The position numbers and the translations under genes are program-made. From Goniomonas avonlea (taxonomy: Eukaryota; Cryptophyceae; Goniomonadida; Goniomonadaceae): 12,940 bases of DNA. The stretch is taken from contig QUTJ01031573.1 in assembly GCA_003573635.1 (NCBI GenBank), forward strand, positions 1-12,940. The letters run 5' to 3'. Positions 1 through 7,803 of the stretch are shown here, piece by piece. Under the pieces are notes generated by a model. It saw only the letters and a list, made by a program, of their open reading frames with translations. It was not told the DNA's origin and made no database searches. The number at the start of each line of letters is the position of its first letter. Position 1 is the stretch's first letter.

Positions 1-116
1 GAGAGAGAGAGAGAGAGAGAGAGAGCGATAGGGAGGGAGGGAGGGAGAGAGCGAGCGTGAGAGAGATGGCAGAGAATGACAGAGAGAGATGGCAGAGAGA
101 ATGGCAGAAAGAAGGT
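1..116. repeat. (GA)n / (GGGA)n purine tract
   Basis: Near-pure GA dinucleotides at 1-25 pass into GGGA and GAGA variants with the interspersed word GATGGCAGAGA. On the minus strand this is a polypyrimidine tract. Confidence 0.9.
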
Positions 117-220
117 GGGGAGAGATAATGAGCAGAGAGAGACTGATGCCAGCGTCCGTGCTGTGAGTATCGGGGCACGACATAAACTCCAGGGTATCGA
201 CCCCTCTGAGACCTGTGCGC

Positions 221-330
221 CTGTGAGAGACTTGCGGCTGTGAGAGACTTGCGGCTGTGAGAGACTTGCGGTCTGTGAGAGACTTGCGGCTGTGAGAGAC
301 TTGCGGCTGTGAGAGACTTGCGGCTGTGAG
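221..330. repeat. 17-bp tandem repeat, six copies plus a partial
   Basis: The unit CTGTGAGAGACTTGCGG repeats at 221, 238, 255, 273, 290 and 307, with a partial copy from 324. One extra T at 272 separates copies three and four. Read on the minus strand (sense for the E2 gene), every unit contains TCTCTCACAG, which resembles a 3' splice site. Confidence 0.95.
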
Positions 331-507
331 AACGAGAACGTCGGGAGGATGAGCAACACAAGGATCGTGATGATCGAAAGATAAAAACAAAAAGGAAAGC
401 GGCGACACAAAGGTTCTGACATGTGGTCGCTGCAACATGCAAAAAACATGAAACGGACAGACAGAGACAGAGCCAGAGCCAGAGCCAGACCAGAGCCAGA
501 GACAGAC

Positions 508-3500
508 CTGGCGCAGCACAAACTCGCGGCGAGCCGAGAAGTGCGTGACGACAACGGAACGGAAGTGCGGTGGGGGATTGGTGAGCGGCTCCAGGACACC
601 ATGCAGCAAGGTCTTGTATTGCACGCACTGTCGCACACAGTCAACGGCGGTCGAGGTCTTGCCCTCCACGGGCCTAGCACCACGCAGTGCGGCACAGAGT
701 CACCAAAGAGCACCGCAACACACATCACAAGGAAACCGATAGTTCACCACACAAATCACAAGGAAACCGATAGTTCACCACACAGAGCATGCTTGATTTT
801 TTGAAACAGGGAAAGGGCATCGGCACCTGATTGAACAGCGCTGCTTGGGTTTGGCCCTGTCAGAGATGATTAGAGAGTTCATGGGTTGGCACAGTGACCC
901 CACCCCCACCACGCGCGCCTTGTCACCAGGCCCCCGCTCGCACTCGCTGTGTGGCCGGGCTGCACTCAATGCCGGGCGTGCGCACACAGGACCAGGGGTT
1001 CATCTCGATAACCAACACCAGACCACCCCCCCCCTTCTCTGTCTCATCGCTTCTCCCTGTCCACTCAGAGCCTTCTCCCTGTCCACTCCGAGAGGAGGGA
1101 GGGGGGAGAGGAGGAGGGAGGAGGGAGGAGGAAGGAGGGAGGAGGAAGGAGGGAGGAGGAAGGAGGGAGGAGGAAGGAGGGAGGAGGAAGGGAGGAGATA
1201 TCTTCTTACCTCCGGCGTGCCGCGCTGTCGCTCAACGCCAGGTTCGTTGAAGATAGGATCTTGAACGAGGACCATGCTCTGCAAGGCGCGTCAGTCAACA
1301 TCGAGAACACAGCGCACAAGGCACAAAAAACACCCAAAACCTAAAAACGCGCCGCAGACACGGACCGACACCGACACACACTGGCAGCACACCCGTGGCA
1401 GCACACCCGTGGCAGCACACCCGTGGCAGCACACCCGTCGCAACACACCCGTCGCAACACACCCGTCGCAACACCCCGCCACACGAACCCGACACGAACC
1501 CGTCGCATGAACATTGGGGAATCGAAATGTAATTGAGCACCTGGATGGAAACAAGAACTTGCAAAACAGTCGACGTCTTCGGGTTCCAGCCGGGACCTTC
1601 CCAGGTGCCGAGCAAGCTCAGGCACACCTGCAGCACGTCAGACGCTGCTCCGTCAGAAATACCGCTGCACCGCACCGCGCGGACACCACAGCTGCAAGCC
1701 ACTGTCACAGCACGCACATCACAGCGCACACATCGCTGTCACAGTACACACATCACAGCGCACACATCACTGTCACAGCACACACATCACCACAGCAGAG
1801 CAAGCATCTAGGTACGACCGCCACCACCGTCGGCGCACCTTGCCGTCGTTGTAGAGGTTCGGGTTGGCTCTCCAGCTCCCGCCGCCTGTGGTCGTGAACA
1901 AGACATTCGGAGGAACAGCAGGGTACTCTGACGGAAGGAAGAGATCGAAATGAAACAGTCCGTGCTCGTACGGAGTGCCACTCGGCCCAGTCATCATTGC
2001 CTGTCCAATGTTGTTGATCAGCTTGCCCGTGCGTGTGTGTGTATGCGTCTTCAATGCGTAGGCGCGCCAGCGCGCACCTTTGAAGAGATCACAGAGCCGC
2101 GAAGAAATCACACGGACCTTGAAGAGATCACAGAACCACAAGAAATCACAGATAGAGCAGAGCACGCACCTTGAAGAGATCGCTGTGCCCTTCGTCCACC
2201 CGGACAAATATGGCAGCATCCGGGGAGCAAGGCAGGTCACGTGACATGGCCTTCAGCTCTCGTTGATACACCTTGAGCCGCTGTGCACACCTGTTAAACC
2301 CTCGAGCAGGAGTCCAGGAAGACGCCACATTTGAACGCGCTTTGAGGCTGGAAGCCAAATCATGACCAGCTGGTGTTATTGTAGTTGCGCTTCGCACCTC
2401 GGGGGTTTGGCCAAGGGAGTGGCCGATCAGGGAGGCGTAGGCGTGCTGGCGCTTGCCGTCCTCGTCCCGCATGTCCACCTCCTCGAACCTGCTCTCCCGC
2501 AGAGCTTGCTCGTAGTCGACGGCTGTGCGCACTGAGCTCAGAGACACAGGCAGAGGGAGAGGCGCGTTCTGGGAGCGGACAGGCTTGTTTCTGATCGAGG
2601 GAGAGAGAAAGGCAGAGACAGATGGAAGGGCGAGAGAGGAAGAGAGAGAGAAACCGAGACAAAGTGACCACATTCTGGAAGTGACGGTTTGTTGACAGAG
2701 GGACAGAGAGGCCAGATCAGACGATGGATGGGCAGAGGGGGAGGAGGACGGAGAGAGAGAGGGTTGGAGCTGATCTGATCTCAGAGACAGAAACAACCAG
2801 CGATTCAAAATTCCCAGCGAATACCCAAGGAAGGAGCGGAGAGATGTCCGTGAGATTCCACAAGAAAGGAAGCAGGCCAGAGCGGACGCGAGCGAGGGGT
2901 GGCAAAAAAGCAGAGTCAACACCGGCACTTTAGAGAAAAGCGCCACAAATATAAACTTCAAAAGCGGGAGCGAACTGGAAGAAAATGGGCACACCCTGAG
3001 ACTCCAACACCCGGATTCTGTCAATGAGTTGCGCTCTGTTCCAACCAGCGACCTCTGTGCAGCAGTCGAGGACCTGAAGTCGCCGCACAAGCTGCGAGAG
3101 GTGGAGTGAGCGAGAGCACGAATGAATACGGCGACCACATCGATCCCCACCCGAGAGAGAGAGAGGGGGGGGGCGGGAGAGAGAGCGAGAGAGATGAGAG
3201 CTGCGAGAGGGATGAGAGATGAGAGAGAGAAGAGAGATTATTATATTCAAACTCCCTGGAAACAGCGACCCAACGGGGATCGGTTCAGGTTCAACACCCA
3301 GAAAATAAAAGAAGTGCGAGGGACAGGGAGCATAATCCGCCGTTTGTGTCTTCCCAGTGCAAACTGCCCTTCCATCCTTCGATCCCGGCCACCTCTCCCC
3401 AAAGCTTTCTATTCGGTGCCCCCCCCGCCCCCCCCTCATATTTGACCCAACTGGTCCTACTGCCCGCCGCTCTACTGCTCCTGCTCCGCCCCGCTCCCCA

Positions 3501-4918
3501 TTCCCCACCACTGTGCGTGTGTCCTATTCTCACAAGTGCACCTGTTCGATGGAGCAGGTGTCGATGGAGGTCTGACGTGTTACCCCCTCACCAACCGTTG
3601 GCACTGCGAAAGAATTCCGTTACGCAGGAGCGAGGCGAACGGGAAGGACGAGGACGGCACGATCTGCGAGGAGATGTGCAAACGCAGGCGAGATGAGCGA
3701 GACGAGCGCGTGAGCGGTTCATACACCATCACGCTCCGTGCGGTCTGCCTCGTGAGCACACATGCACCCACGCATGCACACATGCACCCACGCATGCACA
3801 CGCACAATCTGTGTCGTCCCCAGTGAGAGCACCCGCACCAGCACCAGCACCAGCACCACCAGCACCAGCACCAGCACCAGTACCAGCACCAGCACCACCA
3901 GCACCAGCACCAGCACCAGCACCGGCACCAGGATCAGTGGGGTCAGCCTCAGGCATCTCCGAGTCTCCATCAGGGTCAAGGCCAGCGTTGGCATTCGCGT
4001 TGGCATTCGCGTTGGCAGCCGGAGGGGCGTCGTCGCCGAAGAAGTAGTTGGAGTACTGCGGGCTGCGTTACACATGGCAGACTGCGTGACGGGGAGTTGG
4101 GTCTGCGGCACTCCGGCACTCCGGGTGTCTGCGGCACTCCGGCACTTCGGGTGTCTGTGGCACACCGAGGGTCTGCGGCACTCCGAGTGTCTGCCACGCA
4201 GACTGTCGTCAAGTCTCGACTGAGGCCACCGTTCACTCGCCGTAGACTGTCAAGTCCCGACCGACCCGGGCTAAGAGTGAGCTGTCGTCAAGTCCCGACT
4301 GACCCGGGCGCGCTGGGAGTGAGACTCTCGCGCAGGCAACACTACCACGAAAGCAACCACAGGCAACACCTCCACACAGGCAACACATCCAACACAACCA
4401 CGGACAACACAACCAACACAACCACGGAGGCAACACAACCACGAACACAACCACGGAGGCAACACAACCACGAACACAACCACGGAGGCAACACAATTAC
4501 AGGCAACACAACACAACCACGGAGGCAACACAACCGCGAAAACAACCACGAAAACAACCACGGAGGCAACACAAACATAGGCAACGCAACCACGCAACCA
4601 AACCGGCACCACCACACTCGCGACAACAACACCGAGACACCGCACTCAGGACAAGGCAGACCTGCCCGCCGCGGTGGTTTGTGTTGTTGCCGCCCCACGC
4701 CGGAGCCTCGTCCTCCTCGTCCTCATCATAGGACTCCTCGTCGCTGTCACCGATATTGTAGTTGATACCTGGTACCATGCCTCCTGCGACAAGGAAGCGT
4801 GTCAGTCCAGTGCCAAAAACTGTGTCTCACGCCGCGGGCCCAACGTACCTGGCGGACCCCCCCCTCCAAAAAAGTTTGGCATCCCTCCAGGCATCCCTGC
4901 CATCCCAGGGTGGCCCAT
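508..4918 (-). CDS. BIRC6/UBE2O-class ubiquitin-conjugating enzyme (E2), multi-exon, C-terminus off window
   Basis: Ubiquitin E2: it accepts ubiquitin from E1 on a cysteine and passes it to substrates. Exons, sense order: 4918-4849, 4783-4662, 4055 to about 3810 (end uncertain), 3663-3592, 3091-2995, 2531 (or 2522)-2398, 2280-2170, 2000-1839, 1627-1541, 1278-1210, 663-508. Except after the third exon, successive phases match. Visible in order: Gly/Pro/Met-rich start; acidic stretch with DSDEESYDEDEEDE; YSNYFFGDD; Asn-Ala and long Gly-Ala repeats; then the UBC fold with FVRVDEGHSDLFK, MMTGPSGTPYEHG, NPNLYNDGK, the catalytic Cys in VCLSLLGTW, WNPKTSTVLQVLVSIQ and NEPGVERQRGTPE. The last four closely follow BIRC6 wording. 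No BIR domain is seen and the protein is compact (about 440 residues read) against BIRC6 at over 4,000. The start is uncertain: the ATG at 4918 is the first in frame, but coding-like sequence continues upstream (see findings). Confidence 0.85.
725..783. repeat. Direct repeat, two 28-bp copies
   Basis: TCACAAGGAAACCGATAGTT followed by CACCACAC occurs at 725-752 and 756-783, identical and 31 bp apart. Confidence 0.95.
1086..1197. repeat. GGAGGA/GGAAGG purine minisatellite
   Basis: Irregular GGAGGAAGGAGG units run for about 110 bp. On the sense strand of the E2 gene this is a C/T-only tract directly inside the 5' end of an intron. Confidence 0.9.
1382..1480. repeat. 14-bp tandem repeat in E2 intron 1279-1540
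   Basis: The unit TGGCAGCACACCCG repeats about four times, then passes into the related unit TCGCAACACACCCG, repeated about three times. The array fills the middle of the 262-nt intron between the catalytic-Cys exon and the NEPG exon. Confidence 0.9.
1701..1797. repeat. CACA-rich minisatellite in E2 intron 1628-1838
   Basis: Imperfect copies of ACTGTCACAGCACACACATC alternate with CACAGCGCACACATC. They occupy most of the 211-nt intron that interrupts the GKV codons just before the catalytic cysteine. Confidence 0.85.
2075..2181 (-). repeat. Triplicated exon-end/5' splice-site sequence
   Basis: The end of the FVRVDEGHSDLFK exon, GATCTCTTCAAG|GTGCGT on the sense strand (exon end 2170), is echoed twice inside the following intron. 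The copies are TTCAAG|GTCCGT at about 2118 and TTCAAAG|GTGCGC at about 2078, separated by a related GATTTCTT-containing spacer. Both extra copies carry GT donors. Using them would add 52 or 92 nt and shift the frame. Confidence 0.8.
2532..2994 (-). other. E2 intron, pyrimidine-rich on sense strand
   Basis: This 463-nt stretch joins the phase-1 donor CAGG|GTGTGC at 2994 to the phase-1 acceptor CTCAG at 2532, or CACAG at 2523. It is strongly C/T-rich on the sense strand. It stays open in several frames because of composition, and I see no domain signal in it. A small additional exon cannot be ruled out. Confidence 0.5.
3092..3591 (-). other. E2 intron with long CT tracts
   Basis: This lies between the exon ending CAACGGTTG|GTGAGG and the exon opening after CTCTCGCAG at 3092. 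Long TCTCTC runs and C-homopolymers precede the acceptor on the sense strand. Both flanking splice sites are phase 0. Nothing recognisable is coded in it. Confidence 0.5.
3754..3803. repeat. CATGCACCCACG tandem repeat
   Basis: ACATGCACCCACGCATGCAC occurs twice in tandem. It sits where the 3' end of the Gly-Ala exon and the start of the next intron should be, which makes that exon boundary hard to place. Confidence 0.85.
3829..3931. repeat. (CACCAG)n hexanucleotide repeat, coding on minus strand
   Basis: CACCAG and CACCACCAG units run for about 100 bp. On the minus strand in the E2 frame they encode Gly-Ala dipeptides with occasional Gly-Gly. They directly follow the acidic DPDGDSEMPEADPTDPG segment, so this is a coding microsatellite. 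Confidence 0.9.
4101..4192. repeat. CTGCGGCACTCCG-based tandem repeat
   Basis: Variants of GTCTGCGGCACTCC followed by CGGGTGT or CGAGTGT recur about four times. Confidence 0.8.
4337..4600. repeat. CAACACAACCACGGAGG array
   Basis: About 260 bp of related units built from CAACACAACCACGGAGG and GAACACAACCACGGAGG. It is almost free of T on the plus strand. Confidence 0.9.
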
Positions 4919-5075
4919 ACCGGGGTGGAACGGGGCCTTCTTTTTCTTCGGGACCCCTGTTGGCGGTGGCTCAACACGCAGGTGGCGTACTTAACGACCG
5001 TGAGCATGCATTCGGACATACAGGAGGCAATCCAAACGGTTGGAAAGTGTGGTGGTTTGTGCGGGCGACGGTACG

Positions 5076-6346
5076 TCAGAGGACTGAAGTAATCGCATCG
5101 CAGGCATGGGGCAGGCACACACATTGCTCGTCTCCTTGACGGACGACATCCTTGAGGTCCAACGGCTGCAGCGTCAACACTCCGTTGGGCACCAGACCAG
5201 CGGCGGCGAGCGTTGTTGTTGCGAGGTCTGCGACATTGAACTCTCTCCGCACACTCGGCGGCCCCCTGTGCCGCATTAGGGAGGTGCTGGCGATGGAAAA
5301 TCTCTCCCCTCTCCCTCTCAGAGTCGGGGCTTGAATTCTCTCTCTCTCCACCCTGCCTCCCCCCCCCCCAGCCTCTCTTCGAGACACTGCGATCTCGCTG
5401 TTGCAACGTTCAATGAGGCTCTGTACTCGGGGGAACAGTACGAGTTACTGAACCCAATGGAACAAACAAGGGGCTGGGCTCACGGAACAATCAACTGGAA
5501 GTTCATGTTGCCATGGCTCTCAGCGGCAGCAGCGTGTACAACTTGTAGCATGTCGCCAGATCTGAAGGTCCGCTGCATGTTGCTTCCATCTGCCAAGCGC
5601 ACCTGCAACCTGAGTCGGTCACTGCTGCAGACGCATGAGGCATCGTTGACCCACCCGCACAACACATTCGACATCTGCAACATCTTCTTGGGCTTGGGCA
5701 GGGGCGCAAGGCGAGGCCGAAGCCCCAGCACCAGCAGCTCCAGTCGCAGCAGAGCTTGCGACTGTTTTCGCAGCTCCACCACGGCTACCCGCAGCCTGTT
5801 TGAGACGGTCGAGCAAGTCCAGAACTTCGTCATCAGGCACACGATCGAGAAACTCTTCGGTGATCCTGGGGACTCGGGTGACTACTGCGCACGACACAGC
5901 CACTGGACACACTTGATTCCTTCAACAATAACATCATCATCAAGCTTTTCAATCCGAGACAGGAGACCCTTGAGGCGGCGAGTATGTCTGTCAGCGTCCA
6001 GCTGGTCCTTCGCCCTCTGTTTCTGGATTCTTTTGGCTTTCGATTCCTCTTTGGCAAGAGCGGCCCGTTCTTCCTGCTGCTTTCGCGCCAGTTCGTCACG
6101 TGCATTGGTGTTGACAATACTTGCAACTGGAGTCGCCGGGGCGGCTTGGATAGGCGGCCCAGGGGGCTTCTTGGTGAGGTCCAGGACGGCCCTCGCAGGT
6201 GGCGCACGCTGACTCGTTTCGATCCACTGCAGCGCAGCCTCTACACCTGCACCTTTGGTCTCCAAGACAGCTCGTTGTGAAAGCTCCAAGTCGTATCCCA
6301 TCTCAACCAACAATGACAGCTGCTCATCATTCGACAGCGAGCTCAT
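5076..6346 (-). CDS. UBXN1/SAKS1-like UBA-UBX ubiquitin adaptor
   Basis: Adaptor that binds ubiquitin through an N-terminal UBA domain and, in the family, the p97/VCP ATPase through a C-terminal UBX domain. Exons, sense order with matching phases: 6346-5913, 5865-5655, 5602-5484, 5265-5076, giving 317 residues (human UBXN1 is about 300). UBA spans roughly residues 7-44 with the MGY loop at 16-18. Residues about 85-150 are a charged coiled coil (ARKQQEERAALAKEESKAKR). A Gly/Ala linker follows, then UBX at about 212-288 with RVRLADGS, QRTFRSGD and AAGLVPNGVLTLQ. The first two introns are only 47 and 52 nt. The start is the first ATG; further upstream in this frame there is only a GTG. The usual FPR turn of UBX reads SVRREF here. 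A 29-residue tail follows UBX; it may be the true C-terminus or replaced by splicing into the E2 exons. The gene is divergent from the nucleoredoxin gene. Confidence 0.85.
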
Positions 6347-6546
6347 CTCGCTACACACAAGGAGTGGAGGCCTGTGGGGCGCGTTTCACTAACGAATTAA
6401 ACGAAAGCTTTGTATATTTCGAATAGTGATTTTTGGCTAACGAAAGGCCTTTGAGTCCTGCAAGATCCTGTCCTTTGGCGGATGTGCTTCCAAGCGGGGA
6501 GCACAATAAAACTGTGACCGTTGCGCAGAGAAGACACACAACAACA
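6347..6546. promoter_or_regulatory. Divergent promoter between UBX and nucleoredoxin genes
   Basis: Only 200 bp separate the two start codons. The segment is AT-richer than its flanks and carries TGTATATTTC (6411-6420) as a TATA-like word for the plus direction. TAACGAA occurs twice (6390-6396, 6438-6444). Transcription start sites cannot be read from sequence alone. Confidence 0.6.
6482..6517 (+). other. Possible 11-codon upstream ORF before nucleoredoxin
   Basis: An ATG at 6482 opens a frame that ends at TGA 6515-6517, 29 bp before the main ATG. It would only matter if transcription starts upstream of 6482, which is unknown. Confidence 0.3.
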
Positions 6547-7803
6547 ATGGAGAAACTGTTTGGTTCAACACTGATCAATGGCGCTGGGGACAAGGTTGCA
6601 ACGTCAACTCTTGATGGAAAGACTGCAGTCGGCGTCTACTTTAGCGCCCACTGGTGTCCGCCTTGCCGCGGGTTCACGCCTCAACTGGTGAAGACTGTGG
6701 AGACCATTAAGAAGGCGAAGGACTTTGAGGTTGTTTTCGTGTCCTCAGACCGCTCTCAAAAGGACTTCGATGCATACTTTGGAACCATGACCAACTTTCT
6801 CGCGTTGCCATTCGAGGACCGCGCCACCAAGGAGGCGTTGAGCAAGCAGTTCAAGGTGAACGGCATCCCGACCTTTGTTGTCTTGGACGGCGCTGGGAAC
6901 ATCATCACGGCCGATGGCCGCAGTGACGTCTCCGAGGACCCTGAAGGCGCGCGGTTTCCGTGGAGGCCGCCAACGTTCGATGAGGCTCTCGGAACCACCT
7001 TTGTGCGCAATGGAGGAGAAACTGTCGAGCGTAAGGACCTTGCCGGAAAGACGCTTGGCATTTACTTTTCCGCCCACTGGTGCCCGCCTTGCCGGGGTTT
7101 CACCCCCAAGCTGATCGAGACGTACAAGTCGTGCAAGGCAGCCGGCAAGGACTTCGAAATAATTTTCGCAAGCTCTGACAAGAACGAGGAGGAGTTTGGC
7201 GAATATTTCGCAGAGATGCCGTGGCTGGCTGTCCCTTTTTCAGACCGTGCACGCAAAGGAGCTCTTTCCAAGCTGTTCTCGGTCGAGGGCATTCCGCACT
7301 TGGTCGTGGTCGATCCCGAGGGCAACATCATCAATGGCAATGCTCGAGGCGCTGTGGCTGCCGACTCTGTTGGGGAAAACTTCCCCTGGGTGCCAGCGCC
7401 GGCCAATGACCTTGAGGCCGAGGCTGACGGTATCAATGACCATGTTTCTGTGGTCCTGCTCATGGAGGGCTGCCCTGCTGCAATGGCGGCGGCTGGAGTC
7501 AAGGCAGTCACCAACGTCGCCGCCGCGGCGTTGGCACGTGCAAAAGCCGAGAAAGAGGAACCGATGTGCTTCTTTTACGCCACTGGGGGCGACGGCGTCG
7601 TTGAGCAAATCACCGAAATCTGCAAGCTGCCGACACCCACCGGCACCCCCCGCCTGCTGATCCTGGACATTCCAGACAACGGTGGGTTCTACCTGGACAC
7701 GGAGATTCGGTTCGAGGATGAGGCTGGAGCGGAGGCAGCTGTGACCAAGATGATTGAAGCCTACAAGGCCAAGAGCCTCACGCGAAAGCAGCTGCGCGGC
7801 TGA
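6547..7803 (+). CDS. Nucleoredoxin / tryparedoxin-like protein, two WCPPC thioredoxin domains plus a degenerate third
   Basis: Thiol-disulfide oxidoreductase, 418 residues, uninterrupted. Domain 1 (about 1-140) has YFSAHWCPPCRGFTP with the active site at 36-40 and the conserved cis-Pro in GIPTF (107-109). Domain 2 (about 145-290) repeats YFSAHWCPPCRGFTP with the active site at 178-182 and GIPHL at 248-250. The WCPPC form with RGFTP is the tryparedoxin/nucleoredoxin signature, not the WCGPC of classical thioredoxin. The third part (about 298-410) aligns in layout with the C-terminal domain of nucleoredoxins but has no CxxC. No signal peptide or membrane segment, so cytosolic or nuclear. The ATG at 6547 sits in ACAACAATGG and the family-like MEKLFG start follows; further upstream in this frame there is only a TTG codon. 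It is the only intronless gene here. Its neighbour downstream converges, with 144 bp between stops. Confidence 0.94.
   Translation: MEKLFGSTLINGAGDKVATSTLDGKTAVGVYFSAHWCPPCRGFTPQLVKTVETIKKAKDFEVVFVSSDRSQKDFDAYFGTMTNFLALPFEDRATKEALSKQFKVNGIPTFVVLDGAGNIITADGRSDVSEDPEGARFPWRPPTFDEALGTTFVRNGGETVERKDLAGKTLGIYFSAHWCPPCRGFTPKLIETYKSCKAAGKDFEIIFASSDKNEEEFGEYFAEMPWLAVPFSDRARKGALSKLFSVEGIPHLVVVDPEGNIINGNARGAVAADSVGENFPWVPAPANDLEAEADGINDHVSVVLLMEGCPAAMAAAGVKAVTNVAAAALARAKAEKEEPMCFFYATGGDGVVEQITEICKLPTPTGTPRLLILDIPDNGGFYLDTEIRFEDEAGAEAAVTKMIEAYKAKSLTRKQLRG

Larger units (their letters stand above)
1..507 (-). other. Low-complexity, probably intronic sequence of the E2 gene
   Basis: The last exon I can read in the minus-strand E2 gene stops at a CAG|GTCTGT donor (exon end at 508). 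I found no convincing later exon down to position 1. The segment is (GA)n-rich on the plus strand, so pyrimidine-rich on the sense strand of the E2 gene, as in that gene's other introns. It also holds a 17-bp tandem array at 221-330. The expected C-terminal residues of the UBC domain after the HF...Q helix are missing here and probably lie left of the window. Confidence 0.5.
664..1209 (-). other. E2 intron, repeat-filled
   Basis: This interval separates the RGTPE exon (donor GAG|GTAAGA) from the last visible exon, whose phase-0 acceptor is GTGGAG at 664. That GAG acceptor is non-ideal and was chosen because phase and alignment to BIRC6 fit. AAG at 658 or CAG at 628 would also keep phase. The intron holds a 28-bp direct duplication (725-783) and a GGAGGA tract (1086-1197). 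I see no gene in it. Confidence 0.6.
4056..4661 (-). other. 606-nt E2 intron made almost entirely of minisatellites
   Basis: Phase-0 donor CAG|GTCTGC at 4661 and acceptor CCCGCAG at 4056 flank it. Inside are a repeat based on CTGCGGCACTCCG (4101-4192), a duplicated block around GTCAAGTCCCGAC (4203-4311), and a long CAACACAACCACGGAGG array (4337-4600). Long open frames through the arrays are composition artefacts. Confidence 0.7.

Noticed and set aside
221-330. CRISPR-like regular repeats
   Set aside because: Units are directly abutting with no spacers, and the setting is eukaryotic.
845-1264. Plus-strand open frames with Glu/Gly/Arg-rich translations
   Set aside because: They arise from the GGAGGA tract inside an E2 intron; no domain, start context or splice support.
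2146-3150. Long minus-strand open frame of 334 codons
   Set aside because: It runs through introns and exons of the E2 gene. Only the part near 2170-2280 is coding; the rest is Ser/Leu-rich from CT tracts and is crossed by well-supported splice sites.
4097-4765. Plus-strand open frame of 222 codons through CAACAC repeats
   Set aside because: Composition artefact of a minisatellite; it is antisense to E2 exons with domain and phase support.
6433-6546. N-terminal extension of nucleoredoxin by 38 codons
   Set aside because: It opens with TTG, not ATG. The family-like MEKLFG start with a good context lies at 6547.
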